Source of the DNA: an uncultured Christensenella sp.
GTDB taxonomy: Bacteria; Bacillota; Clostridia; Christensenellales; Borkfalkiaceae
Assembly: GCA_910579705.1 (NCBI GenBank)
Contig: CAJTUI010000008.1
Coordinates: forward strand, 6,797 to 70,796
Reading direction: 5' to 3'
DNA length: 64,000 nt
Below, piece by piece: positions 15,436 through 23,231 of this stretch. How positions within the stretch are numbered: position 1 is the stretch's first letter; each line of letters begins with the position of its first letter. The notes under the pieces were generated by a model. It ran no database searches and was not told where the DNA came from. It saw only the letters and a program-made list of their open reading frames with translations. The translations under genes and the position numbers were made by a program.

Positions 15436-16256
15436 ACCTTAACAGCGTACTCGAACACGCAAGAAAAGAAAAATATGCGGTGGGGCTTTTCAATACGACC
15501 GACACCGATATGCTCCAAGCCGTATTGGACGCGGCGGAGGAAACCCGCTCGCCCGTCATAATCGGCACGGCGGAAATACTTCTGCCTTACGGCGAATTGA
15601 AGCTGATTGCGCCCTCGGTCATTGCCGCGGCGCGCCGCGCGACCGTTCCCGTAGTCGTACACTACGACCACGGCCTCACGGCAGGGCGTTGCGCGGAGGC
15701 GCTCGAACTCGGTTTTTCGTCGGTTATGTTTGACGGGTCGGTCAAAGACTATGCCGCAAATATCGCAGAAACGCGGGAAATCGTCAGACTCGCGCGTTCG
15801 TTCGGCGCGACCGTGGAGGGCGAAATTGGCCACGTGGGAAACGCGGACTGCGCAAGCGCGGCGGACAGATACACCACGGTCGAAGAGGCCGCGGACTATC
15901 TCTTGAAAACGGGTGTGGACGCGCTTGCCGTAGCGATAGGCACGGCGCACGGCGTTTATAAGAGCAAACCGCAACTCAACCTTCAACGTCTTGAAGAGCT
16001 GAGAGCGGCGGTAAACGTTCCGCTTGTCCTGCACGGCGGGAGCGGATTGAGCGCGGACGATTTCAGAAACTGCATAGCGGCGGGAATTTCCAAGGTTAAC
16101 ATCTTTACGGATTTGTGTCTTGCGGGCGACGCGGCTATGGCCGAGTGCGTTAAAAACGGCGCGGGATACCTCGAAACGAGAAACGCGAAAGTGCGCGCGA
16201 TTAAGGCCGCGGCGGCAGAAAAAATGAAACTTTTCGGTTGCGCGGGGAGGGCGTGA
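15426..16256 (+). CDS. class II (zinc) fructose/tagatose-bisphosphate-type aldolase
   Basis: A 276-aa metal-dependent aldolase splitting a ketose 1-phosphate or 1,6-bisphosphate into DHAP plus an aldehyde. Class II landmarks: catalytic Asp81 and zinc ligand His82 in VVHYDHG, EGEIGHVG near residues 138-145, GTAHGVYK with the second zinc His, and VLHGGSG with the third plus phosphate loop, then the NIFTDL segment. Length and motifs fit the GatY/KbaY/FbaA group; closer assignment needs a tree. An AAGGAG site lies inside the end of the kinase gene. Position between kinase and isomerase indicates a dedicated catabolic enzyme rather than the glycolytic housekeeping aldolase. Confidence 0.92.
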   Translation: MLVNLNSVLEHARKEKYAVGLFNTTDTDMLQAVLDAAEETRSPVIIGTAEILLPYGELKLIAPSVIAAARRATVPVVVHYDHGLTAGRCAEALELGFSSVMFDGSVKDYAANIAETREIVRLARSFGATVEGEIGHVGNADCASAADRYTTVEEAADYLLKTGVDALAVAIGTAHGVYKSKPQLNLQRLEELRAAVNVPLVLHGGSGLSADDFRNCIAAGISKVNIFTDLCLAGDAAMAECVKNGAGYLETRNAKVRAIKAAAAEKMKLFGCAGRA

Positions 16257-16258
16257 GA

Positions 16259-16789
16259 ATGAAAAAAGAAGTTTACGAAAAGGCCGTCAAGGCAACCTTG
16301 AAACAGTTCAAGAAGGCGGGGATTGCGTTGACCGCGGAGGAGCGGAAAAGAATAGAAGTCGCCGATTTCGGGCTTAATGACCTTGAACATATCGGGCTTC
16401 AAATATTGACTTACATAAATACGGACAGGGTGTGCGCCAAAGAAATGGTTCTGTTTCCCGCGCAGACCTGTCCCGAGCATAAGCACGTCGGCTCGGGCGT
16501 AATAGCGGGCAAGGAGGAAACTTTCCGTTGCCGCTACGGGACGGTGTATCTCTACGTGGACGGAGAAAGCAGTCGCGGCGACATATCCCTGCCCGAAACC
16601 AAGGTCAGCGTGTTTAAAGAGATAGTTCTGAACGAGGGCGAGCAGTACACCATATACCCCGAAACCCTGCACTGGTTCCGCGCGGGCGCAAGGGGCGCGG
16701 TCGTTTCGGAATTCTCAACGCGCAGTACGGACGAAACGGACGTGTTTACCGACGAAAGGATAGTTCGCGCGCCGACGGTGGAAGAATGA
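16259..16789 (+). CDS. D-lyxose/D-mannose isomerase-like cupin enzyme
   Basis: A 176-aa protein from the ATG at 16,259 (GGGAGGG 8 nt upstream; an upstream in-frame TTG at 16,238 is unlikely). The motifs CPEHKHVG...GKEETFRCRYGTVYLYV and the C-terminal HWFRAGARGAVVSEFSTRSTDETDVF are those of the cupin D-lyxose ketol-isomerase family, whose members interconvert D-lyxose/D-xylulose and D-mannose/D-fructose; the conserved His and Glu residues are the expected metal ligands. Placed after a kinase and an aldolase and regulated with an alpha-mannosidase, it probably makes the ketose that the kinase uses. The stop overlaps the next start (ATGA). Confidence 0.9.
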   Translation: MKKEVYEKAVKATLKQFKKAGIALTAEERKRIEVADFGLNDLEHIGLQILTYINTDRVCAKEMVLFPAQTCPEHKHVGSGVIAGKEETFRCRYGTVYLYVDGESSRGDISLPETKVSVFKEIVLNEGEQYTIYPETLHWFRAGARGAVVSEFSTRSTDETDVFTDERIVRAPTVEE

Positions 16790-17703
16790 ACGGATATGTA
16801 AGCAATCTTTCGCAGATTGCGCTTTGCAGGCGCGTTACCTGCTCGGACGGCAGGGAGAGCGGCGTTAAGTTAATCGAGCTTGACAACGGTATATTGAGCT
16901 GCGAACTTCTGGAAAGCAACGCGCTGGATATAGGCAGGCTGTGCTACCGCGGCAGGAACGTCGCGTTTATTTCAAGGAACGGCTACGATAATTTTGCGCG
17001 CGGGTTCGAACGCAGGTTCTGCGGCGGTATGCTCTATACCTGCGGCCCCGAAAGCATAGGCGCGAGAGAGGGGTTTGAAATGCACGGCTCCCTTCACGGC
17101 ACGCCCGCCGTCGTCGTCGCCGCGGGCGCGGATTTGCAGGGCAATATCTGCGTAACGGGCTATACCGACTACACGGGGTTTTTCGGCAATCATTTGCGCC
17201 TCACGCGCACGGTTAATTTAAAGAGCGGCGCGGGCTGTCTGGAAATTTCGGATTGCCTCGAAAATCTTGGTTTCACGCAGGAGGATTACTGTCTTTTATA
17301 CCACGTAAATTTCGGGTATCCTTTTCTGGACGGAAATTCGTATGTCGAGCTGGACGCGCATTCCACCGAGCCGCGCGACAAATTCGCGGCGCAATATATG
17401 CGCACGTGTGAAAGTATGCTCCCGCCCGAGGCGGGCAGGGCGGAGGCGGTGTATTTCCGTAAACTCAATGCCCCGCGCGCCGCGGTCGTCAGTCCCGTTT
17501 CGGGGCTGAGGGCGGAGCTTACGTACAGCGGCGACACACTGCCCTGTCTTACGCAGTGGAACTGTATGAGAAGCGGCGCGTACGCGCTGGGGCTGGAACC
17601 CTGCACCTGTTTTCTTGACGATAAGTTTTCGTACTCGCGGATAGCGGCGGGACAAAAAATATTTAATACGCTGAAATTGAATTTCACGGAGTTACAGAGG
17701 TGA
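16786..17703 (+). CDS. aldose 1-epimerase-like protein (DUF4432 type)
   Basis: A 305-aa protein resembling the DUF4432 branch of the galactose mutarotase superfamily: an N-terminal 'GVKLIELDNGILSCELLESNALDIGRL' type strand set, the segment FERRFCGGMLYTCGPESIG, a conserved MHGSLHGTPA, and YCLLYHVNFGYPFL later. His residues in HGSLHG and YHVNFG match the positions used for ring-oxygen chemistry in mutarotases. The likely job is interconversion of anomers of the sugar handled by the adjacent isomerase, or binding of that sugar. It overlaps the isomerase gene by 4 bp and is followed 4 bp later by the GH32-like gene. Exact substrate unknown. Confidence 0.78.
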   Translation: MNGYVSNLSQIALCRRVTCSDGRESGVKLIELDNGILSCELLESNALDIGRLCYRGRNVAFISRNGYDNFARGFERRFCGGMLYTCGPESIGAREGFEMHGSLHGTPAVVVAAGADLQGNICVTGYTDYTGFFGNHLRLTRTVNLKSGAGCLEISDCLENLGFTQEDYCLLYHVNFGYPFLDGNSYVELDAHSTEPRDKFAAQYMRTCESMLPPEAGRAEAVYFRKLNAPRAAVVSPVSGLRAELTYSGDTLPCLTQWNCMRSGAYALGLEPCTCFLDDKFSYSRIAAGQKIFNTLKLNFTELQR

Positions 17704-17707
17704 CGAT

Positions 17708-19225
17708 ATGATATTTACGCCAGAAAATTACAAGCTTTGGGACTGCTGGATTTTGCGGCACGAAGGCAAGTACTATCTCTTTCATCTCGCGCTCAAAAAG
17801 GAGCGTTTGGGTAAAGGCAGCTGGGACGGAATAAACCTCGCCCTGTCTGACGACCTTATACACTGGGAGGAGTACGGCAGGGTCTTGGACAAAAGTCCCG
17901 ACGCGGAGTGGATAGGCACGGGAACCGTTCAGAAGATAGGCGACAGGTTTATTATGAACTTTTCAGAGGAAAAGCCCGCGGGACGGCAGCGCGTGTATTT
18001 CGCGGAGAGCCGCGATTTACTGCATTGGGAACGCCTGCCCGAAGTGTGCCGCCCCGACGGCGTGTACTATATGGACGGCGCGGAGCGCATTGCAAACTGT
18101 ATACCGCGCTGGGACTCTATCGGCGTTGTGGACGCTATGGAGGACAACGGCCCGCCCTATTACGGGTTTGTAACCTCCAACACGTTGCAGTACGAACTGC
18201 CCAACAAGAGCGGCTCTCTCGGGCTTGTCACAAGCGAAGACGGGCTTAACTGGAAATGCCTGCCCAACGCGTTTCCCGATACTTCCGCGTTCCCGCAGTT
18301 CGAAGTGCCGGAGCATTTCGAAATAAACGGCAGGCATTACGTCACGTTCTGCACGTCAAGCTATCTCGGGTTCAGGTTCGACGATTTGTCCGAGGATATG
18401 AGCGGGGGAACGTTTTACGTGGTGTCCGACAGTCTTACGGGGCCTTACCGCAAACCCGAGGCAGACTGTATGTTGCAGGGCACGCGAAATAACGAAAAGG
18501 TGAGCATAGTCACGGTCGGCAGACCGCTTATAATTGACGGTAAAATTTATTATTACCATATCTGGGGCGACAACGGCCCCGACGGCTGGGTGGGCACGGT
18601 AAAACTTCTGGACGAGGAAAAGCCCTATAAATTAAGACTGCTTTACAACCCCGTCAACGATAAAATGAAGGGCAGACTTCTCGCGGACGGCGGCATATTG
18701 CGCTCGCTCGCGCAGGTCAACCGCATAGGCGGAACGCCGTCCGTCGGGCTGGTCGCGGACGGCGGGCTTAAATTCGTCGGCACGGGCACGGCGGGCGCGT
18801 TCGACGCGCAATCTTTAAACGGCTCGGTCGGCGGGAAAATATCCGATCTGAGCGACGGAAGGATTTTGAGCTTTTCCCTGACGCTGAACGGCGGAGAGGG
18901 CGCTGGCGCGTACTTCAAAACTAAGGACGGTCGGCGCATAGGCTTTATGCTAAACAAAAAACGGAGCAGGCTGGAATTCGGCGAGATAAAAAACGGCTGG
19001 GCGGGCAACTCGGTGTTTATCGGCGATTTGTATCAGAAGTGCGCCGCCGCCGAAACTTCAAACGTTTTGCTGTTTGTGCGTAGGGAGTTTTTCGAGGTGT
19101 ACGTGAACGGCGGTTACGTTTCGTCCTGGCGTTCGGGCGCGGATATCGACCCCAACGCGTTCGGGGTGTATTTCGAGGACAGCGACGGCGAAATGAGCGA
19201 TTTGAAGATTTATCAGATGAAATAA
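17708..19225 (+). CDS. GH32-like beta-propeller protein, second copy
   Basis: A 505-aa cytoplasmic protein ending the LacI-controlled operon. It has repeated propeller strands (LFHLALKKER, YFAESRDLLHWERLP, GLVTSEDGLNWKCLP) and a C-terminal beta-sandwich from about residue 350, the overall layout of clan GH-J enzymes. The catalytic signatures are less clear than in the paralogue at 5961: a first-blade WDCWILRHEGKYYLFH, and FEVPEHFEINGRHYV in the place of the EC acid/base motif. It could be a glycosidase of unassigned family, a phosphorylase-like enzyme, or a non-catalytic relative. Co-regulation with the alpha-mannosidase suggests action on the same glycan. Confidence 0.72.
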   Translation: MIFTPENYKLWDCWILRHEGKYYLFHLALKKERLGKGSWDGINLALSDDLIHWEEYGRVLDKSPDAEWIGTGTVQKIGDRFIMNFSEEKPAGRQRVYFAESRDLLHWERLPEVCRPDGVYYMDGAERIANCIPRWDSIGVVDAMEDNGPPYYGFVTSNTLQYELPNKSGSLGLVTSEDGLNWKCLPNAFPDTSAFPQFEVPEHFEINGRHYVTFCTSSYLGFRFDDLSEDMSGGTFYVVSDSLTGPYRKPEADCMLQGTRNNEKVSIVTVGRPLIIDGKIYYYHIWGDNGPDGWVGTVKLLDEEKPYKLRLLYNPVNDKMKGRLLADGGILRSLAQVNRIGGTPSVGLVADGGLKFVGTGTAGAFDAQSLNGSVGGKISDLSDGRILSFSLTLNGGEGAGAYFKTKDGRRIGFMLNKKRSRLEFGEIKNGWAGNSVFIGDLYQKCAAAETSNVLLFVRREFFEVYVNGGYVSSWRSGADIDPNAFGVYFEDSDGEMSDLKIYQMK

Positions 19226-19232
19226 AAAATAA

Positions 19233-19257
19233 CGTGCCGCCCGTTTCGGGCGGCGCG
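19233..19257 (+). terminator. terminator of the sugar kinase operon
   Basis: 11-bp GC-rich stem (19,233-19,243 with 19,247-19,257, TTT loop) just after the GH32-like stop codon, followed by a short T run. Confidence 0.75.
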
Positions 19258-19259
19258 TT

Positions 19260-19916
19260 TCAGTCGCGGTATAGTCTTAAATTTATAAATGCCGAAACAA
19301 TGGCTGCGACCGCGTGCACGGTTATGAAACCCCAGATAAAGAAAGTGGTAATCGCACATAGCGTGAACATATCGCCCGTTACGCCGTTTCCGAATATCAT
19401 AACGAGAGTATACTGTAAAACCAAAACGCTTACAAGCGCGTCCGCAAGACTTATATTTTTAAGCATTTTTACAAACAGCCCGTAATTTCTACGCGTTTTG
19501 ACGTAGTTGTACACCGCTACGGAAATTTTAAAAGTCGTATAGGCCGCCATAGCAATCGCGGGAACAGTAGAATAGTTTACCTGCTTTTTTTGCAATACCA
19601 TATGCGACACGGGCGCTATAAGCGCAACGCCTGTCAGAAACAGGATAACGCACTGCGAGATATAAATTTTATTGCTTACGCGCCGCTTGCGTTTCGCATC
19701 GTTTACGGAGCGATTAATCGTTCTTTCCGCAAAAAACGCATAAGCTCTCAACAAAACCAGCATCGCGTAATATACGGCAATCTCCGCGTTCCATACCGTT
19801 TTGTAAGCTATTCCCAGAAACAGATTGTAGCCCGTGAACGCAACCGTTGCAAAGAAAGAAAGGGCGGCGGTAACGACCGTACGGAACACATAATCGTCTT
19901 TCAGCCGTTTCAGCAT
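19260..19916 (-). CDS. polytopic membrane protein, function unknown
   Basis: A 218-aa protein with about six hydrophobic segments: near residues 12-35, 45-63, 82-104, 117-136, 155-175 and 182-205. A basic linker (RSVNDAKRKRRVSNK) lies between the second and third. I recognise no family or catalytic motif. It is the second gene of a minus-strand pair, beginning 5 nt after the stop of the 178-aa gene, so the two are almost certainly co-transcribed and probably act together. The pair is divergent from a TetR-family regulator, the arrangement usual for regulated export or envelope functions, but nothing in the sequence proves transport. Confidence 0.7.
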   Translation of the reverse strand: MLKRLKDDYVFRTVVTAALSFFATVAFTGYNLFLGIAYKTVWNAEIAVYYAMLVLLRAYAFFAERTINRSVNDAKRKRRVSNKIYISQCVILFLTGVALIAPVSHMVLQKKQVNYSTVPAIAMAAYTTFKISVAVYNYVKTRRNYGLFVKMLKNISLADALVSVLVLQYTLVMIFGNGVTGDMFTLCAITTFFIWGFITVHAVAAIVSAFINLRLYRD

Positions 19917-19921
19917 AATAG

Positions 19922-20458
19922 TTAAATGATTTCGGCTTTAAGCAAATCGTTGCCCCGTTCGAGAACGTTAGCAAGTTGCTCCTCGGTCTGGTCGACAACG
20001 GGTAAAAGCTGTTTGGTTTTCCTTTCGGCTAGTTTTTTATAAATTAAATAGTTCACGCCGCAAAGCGCAAAACCCGCAAGCCCCAGCATTATGCCGCCGA
20101 TAAACGCGGGTATGTTGTTTTCCGTCAACATCACAAGGCACATTCCACCGCCCAGAACAAGCGTTGCAATACACCCGAAAATATACGCGAAAACGCTTGC
20201 TCCGAGCGTCTTTGCGGCATTGAGTTTATCGATTGCGGAAAACGTGTCTTCCGCCTGTCGTTCAAGTTTTATAAGTTCGCGTTTGTGCGGTATCTTCCTG
20301 TCGCGTTTCATAGAAAGCGTCACGCCGCCCGTTACCGTAACTTCCGAAGAAGTGATTTCCCACCCGAAAGCCTCGTACATATCCAGCGCTTTGGCCCTGT
20401 TTTTTGCCTTGACCGTTTTGGTCGCGTACTCGTAAGAAATAAAGTCTTTGTCCTGCAT
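19922..20458 (-). CDS. two-TM membrane protein with cytoplasmic flanks, function unknown
   Basis: A 178-aa protein. A soluble N-terminal third (MQDKDFISYEYATKTVKAK..., to about residue 85) precedes two adjacent transmembrane helices (about 88-112 and 118-140) and a charged C-terminal tail that may be coiled. A GGAGAT ribosome site lies upstream on the minus strand. First gene of the two-gene operon divergent from the TetR regulator. Its promoter -10 box physically overlaps that of the regulator, so repression of both together is likely. No homologue recognised; an accessory to the six-helix protein encoded next is a reasonable guess only. Confidence 0.68.
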   Translation of the reverse strand: MQDKDFISYEYATKTVKAKNRAKALDMYEAFGWEITSSEVTVTGGVTLSMKRDRKIPHKRELIKLERQAEDTFSAIDKLNAAKTLGASVFAYIFGCIATLVLGGGMCLVMLTENNIPAFIGGIMLGLAGFALCGVNYLIYKKLAERKTKQLLPVVDQTEEQLANVLERGNDLLKAEII

Positions 20459-20514
20459 AAATAAAATCTCCTTTTTTTATCCGTTTTACGTTCGTCCGCC
20501 GCCGCGCGTTGCGG

Positions 20515-20543
20515 TTGACTTTTTCGTAAGACAGGTGTATCAT
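20515..20543 (+). promoter_or_regulatory. promoter of the TetR-family gene
   Basis: TTGACT (20,515-20,520), 17-bp spacer, TATCAT (20,538-20,543). The -10 is shared with the opposing promoter. A 9-bp half-site GTGTATCAT (20,535-20,543) lies over it, with its inverted copy ATGATACAC at 20,615-20,623. Confidence 0.65.
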
Positions 20544-20567
20544 AAAACAGCCGCCGCAAAAAATCAA
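20539..20567 (-). promoter_or_regulatory. promoter of the minus-strand membrane-protein operon
   Basis: On the minus strand: TTGATT (20,562-20,567), 17-bp spacer, TATGAT (20,539-20,544). It uses almost the same six bases as the -10 of the TetR promoter. Confidence 0.65.
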
Positions 20568-20641
20568 CATATAAAAACCGCAATGAAACAAAACGTGCGT
20601 ATATGTCGCGGCGAATGATACACAAAAGGAGAATATGTATC

Positions 20642-21160
20642 GTGGAATACTCACCCGAAGAGTACTCAAGACACTATATAGTACAAGCGCTTTTCAAACT
20701 AATGTCGGAATACGAATACGAAAAAATAAAGGTCACGGACGTTGCGATGAAGGCGGGCGTGGGCCGCGCAACCTTTTATAGGTACTTCAAAACTAAAAAC
20801 GAAGTGCTGATATACTATTTCGAGCATTACAGAAAAGAATTCGAGTTTGCGCGGAGGTTCTATCCGAGGTGTAAAGAGGACTACGTTGCTGTGGCGGAAA
20901 GCGTTTTTACGATGTTTAAAGAGCATAAAGACGCTTTTGTGCTGATAAGAAAGGCGCGTCTGGAATATATTTATCTCGACTATCTCAATCGCCAATTTGC
21001 GAAAATGTTTCGGCGCGAAGGCCGCGAAGGGTCGGATTACCTGCCGTATATCTATGCGGGAATGCTTTTCAACATATCGATGGGCTGGCTGGATAACGAT
21101 TGTGCGGAACATCCCGCCGCGCTTGCCGAAACGGTGGTGAACGCAATATATTGGGAGTAA
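20642..21160 (+). CDS. TetR/AcrR-family transcriptional regulator
   Basis: A 172-aa regulator. The start chosen is GTG at 20,642, nine nt after AAAGGAGA; the frame is open further upstream but without a ribosome site. An N-terminal helix-turn-helix (KVTDVAMKAGVGRATFYRYFKTKNEVLIYYF, about residues 25-58) is typical of the family; the remainder is a helical ligand-binding domain. It is transcribed away from the two-gene membrane operon, and an inverted repeat (20,535-20,543 and 20,615-20,623) brackets the intergenic region, so autoregulation and control of that operon are likely. The ligand is unknown. Confidence 0.88.
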   Translation: MEYSPEEYSRHYIVQALFKLMSEYEYEKIKVTDVAMKAGVGRATFYRYFKTKNEVLIYYFEHYRKEFEFARRFYPRCKEDYVAVAESVFTMFKEHKDAFVLIRKARLEYIYLDYLNRQFAKMFRREGREGSDYLPYIYAGMLFNISMGWLDNDCAEHPAALAETVVNAIYWE

Positions 21161-21184
21161 CGTGAAAGAAATTTAATTTGAGTA

Positions 21185-21213
21185 TTGACATTTTTCGACG
21201 TTTATCGTATTAT
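21185..21213 (+). promoter_or_regulatory. promoter of the 307-aa membrane protein gene
   Basis: TTGACA (21,185-21,190), 17-bp spacer, TATTAT (21,208-21,213). GGAGAGAG precedes the ATG. Confidence 0.75.
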
Positions 21214-21245
21214 AATAAAAACCGAACAAACGGAGAGAGAGTAAT

Positions 21246-22169
21246 ATGAACAAAAAATTGGCCGCGGCTTTGTCCGCGCAGGGTCTTGACGTGACGGGCA
21301 ACAAGGCCTACGGCAGCGTAAGGGGATATGAAGTGAACGCGTATTACGATACCTGGTCCACGTCGTTCCCGTTCACTTTGCATTTTTCTTTTTACAGCAC
21401 GGACGAGCAAAAGCGTAACATCGAAAGCGCTTTAAGAAACGCGGCGATTATTCGTTGCCAGACAAGTTTCACTCCTTACGGACTGAGGTTGTCGCTCGCG
21501 GATTTTACTATCGGCAAGCTTGTAAAGCGCCTGCCCGACGTGATTGCGCTGGCGGTTAATATAATATCCGATAACGGCGCGCTGGATTCCGAGCACTGCC
21601 CCGTTTGCGGCAACGCGTTCTCGGAGAGCAGGGTGTGTCAGGTTAACGGAATGTCCGTCAGGATAGACAACGACTGCACGGAGAAAATAAACGCCTTGAT
21701 AGAGGCGGAAAACAAAGAGTTTAAAGAGGCGCCCAACAACTATCTTCTGGGTTTCTGCGGCGCGCTTCTCGGCGGGCTTGCGGGCGCGGCGGTGGCTATC
21801 GCGCTTTATTATGTCGGATTTTACGCGTCCATATCCGCAGTCATATCGGTTATGCTCGGCACGTTCCTTTACAGGAAATTCCGCGGTAAGCCGAACAAGA
21901 TGATGATTGTTATCGTCGCGGTTACCACGGTTGTCTGTATGGCGCTGTCCGTTTTCCTCATTTATCTCGTCGCGTCGGGCATAGCCGCCGCCGAACAGGG
22001 GCTTTCCTTGCCCGCGATCGAGGCGTTCAAGATTGTAATGGCAGACGAAGAGGGCGCAAGATTATTCTATACGGACCTCGGTATGGTTCTTCTTTTCTCG
22101 GCGATAGGTATCGGCTGTCAGATAGCCTATCTCGTAAAATCCATTCAAAGACAAAATTCGATAAAGTAA
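21246..22169 (+). CDS. membrane protein with a CxxC motif, function unknown
   Basis: A 307-aa protein. A soluble N-terminal half (to about residue 165) contains a CPVCG pair (near residues 119-123) with further cysteines near 131 and 140, compatible with one zinc site. Four hydrophobic helices follow: about 168-190, 193-210, 220-245 and 275-298. The N-terminal domain begins with a pattern of alternating strands (YEVNAYYDTW, FPFTLHFSFY). It has its own strong promoter and a weak terminator hairpin after it, so it is monocistronic. I recognise no family and infer no function beyond a membrane anchor and a possible metal site. Confidence 0.68.
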   Translation: MNKKLAAALSAQGLDVTGNKAYGSVRGYEVNAYYDTWSTSFPFTLHFSFYSTDEQKRNIESALRNAAIIRCQTSFTPYGLRLSLADFTIGKLVKRLPDVIALAVNIISDNGALDSEHCPVCGNAFSESRVCQVNGMSVRIDNDCTEKINALIEAENKEFKEAPNNYLLGFCGALLGGLAGAAVAIALYYVGFYASISAVISVMLGTFLYRKFRGKPNKMMIVIVAVTTVVCMALSVFLIYLVASGIAAAEQGLSLPAIEAFKIVMADEEGARLFYTDLGMVLLFSAIGIGCQIAYLVKSIQRQNSIK

Positions 22170-22173
22170 TTAT

Positions 22174-22202
22174 AAAAGGCGTTCCGTTTGCGGGCGCCTT
22201 TT
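22174..22202 (+). terminator. weak terminator hairpin
   Basis: AAAAGGCG pairs with CGCCTTTT across a 13-nt loop, directly after the 307-aa gene. The T run is short. Confidence 0.55.
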
Positions 22203-22225
22203 CGCTTTCGACGGCGGATATATGC

Positions 22226-22254
22226 TTGCCAAACGGCACGGAAAATAATATAAT
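22226..22254 (+). promoter_or_regulatory. promoter of the NYN-domain gene
   Basis: TTGCCA (22,226-22,231), 17-bp spacer, TATAAT (22,249-22,254). Confidence 0.7.
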
Positions 22255-22286
22255 ATAATCGTTAATAATCAAAGGGGAACATAAAT

Positions 22287-23048
22287 TTGGAAATTACGGA
22301 CAGGACAATCGCGTTGCTTGTCGATTCGGACAACGTTTCAAGCGATTACTTTTCAATTATACTGGACGAACTCAGCCAGTACGGCAAGGTGACTTACCGC
22401 AGGCTTTACGGCGACTTCACCAACTCCAAAGCCAACGGCTGGAAGTCCGCGCTTTTGGAGTATTCTATCGAGCAGATTCAGCAGGTCGCTTACACTACGG
22501 GAAAAAACGCGACAGACTCGAAAATGATTATCGACGCTATGGATATTCTGTACACGGGCAAGGTAGACTGTTTCTGTCTTGCCACCAGCGACAGCGATTT
22601 CACCAGCCTTGCAATGCGGTTCAGGAACGACAACTTAATCGTAATCGGCGCGGGCGAGAAGAAAACGCCGTCCTCGTTCAGGAAGGCGTGCGACATTTTC
22701 ATACCAGTGGACGACTTACTCAACACCAAAAAGCAACAGGCGAAAACCGCGGGTAAATCGCAGAAGAAGGAGCCTGCCGCCGCGCCCGACGACGGCATAG
22801 AAAAGAAACGCAGAAATATTATAAGTATCGGCAAGCGCATCTTAAAGGACGGGGCGGATACGGACGGCTGGATGCATTTTTCCGCGTTTATGAACGAGAT
22901 ATGGCGCAAGGAAAACGACTTCAACCCCAAGCTGTACGGGCACGAAAACAGCAGACCCATTCCGTTTTTCTGCAGCCTGAAAGAGAAAAACAAAGCCGTC
23001 TTTCAGCTCGAAAGACAGGATAAGGTGGATAAAATCAAAATAAACTGA
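22287..23048 (+). CDS. NYN-domain putative ribonuclease with OST-HTH/LOTUS tail
   Basis: A 253-aa cytoplasmic protein from a TTG start (AAAGGGGAAC ribosome site upstream, no ATG nearby). The first 150 residues form a NYN (PIN-like) nuclease domain. Its acidic metal-site residues are visible as Asp13/Asp15 in LLVDSDN, Asp77 in NATDSKM and Asp102/Asp104 in ATSDSDF. After a Lys/Ala-rich linker, residues about 180-253 (RILKDGADTDGWMHFSAFMNEIW...) fit an OST-HTH/LOTUS RNA-binding domain. The NYN plus OST-HTH arrangement is known in bacterial proteins thought to cut or process RNA; the target is unknown. It is monocistronic between its own promoter and a strong terminator. Confidence 0.85.
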   Translation: MEITDRTIALLVDSDNVSSDYFSIILDELSQYGKVTYRRLYGDFTNSKANGWKSALLEYSIEQIQQVAYTTGKNATDSKMIIDAMDILYTGKVDCFCLATSDSDFTSLAMRFRNDNLIVIGAGEKKTPSSFRKACDIFIPVDDLLNTKKQQAKTAGKSQKKEPAAAPDDGIEKKRRNIISIGKRILKDGADTDGWMHFSAFMNEIWRKENDFNPKLYGHENSRPIPFFCSLKEKNKAVFQLERQDKVDKIKIN

Positions 23049-23052
23049 TAAA

Positions 23053-23095
23053 CCCCCGCGGCGGCGCGAAAAGCCCGCCGCGGGGGCTTTTTTTT
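23053..23095 (+). terminator. strong intrinsic terminator
   Basis: 12-bp GC stem (23,053-23,064 with 23,075-23,086) followed by eight T residues after the NYN gene. Confidence 0.92.
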
Positions 23096-23139
23096 GTTTG
23101 GGGGGAATGGAGCTATTTCTGCCGCGCGTTTTTTGCGTT

Positions 23140-23166
23140 TGCGACAAAACAATTTAAAATCCGACA
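23140..23166 (-). promoter_or_regulatory. two candidate Spo0A boxes upstream of spoIIAA
   Basis: Read on the minus strand, TGTCGCA (23,140-23,146) and TGTCGGA (23,160-23,166) each differ by one base from the 0A box TGTCGAA. They are spaced 20 bp apart, as expected for tandem sites on one DNA face. No clear sigma-H -35/-10 was found, so this is tentative. Confidence 0.35.
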
Positions 23167-23231
23167 AGTTTATACAAAATTATCCCCGTGAGGTGTAGTA
23201 ATATCAGATAAAAACCACGGAGCGGAAAATT

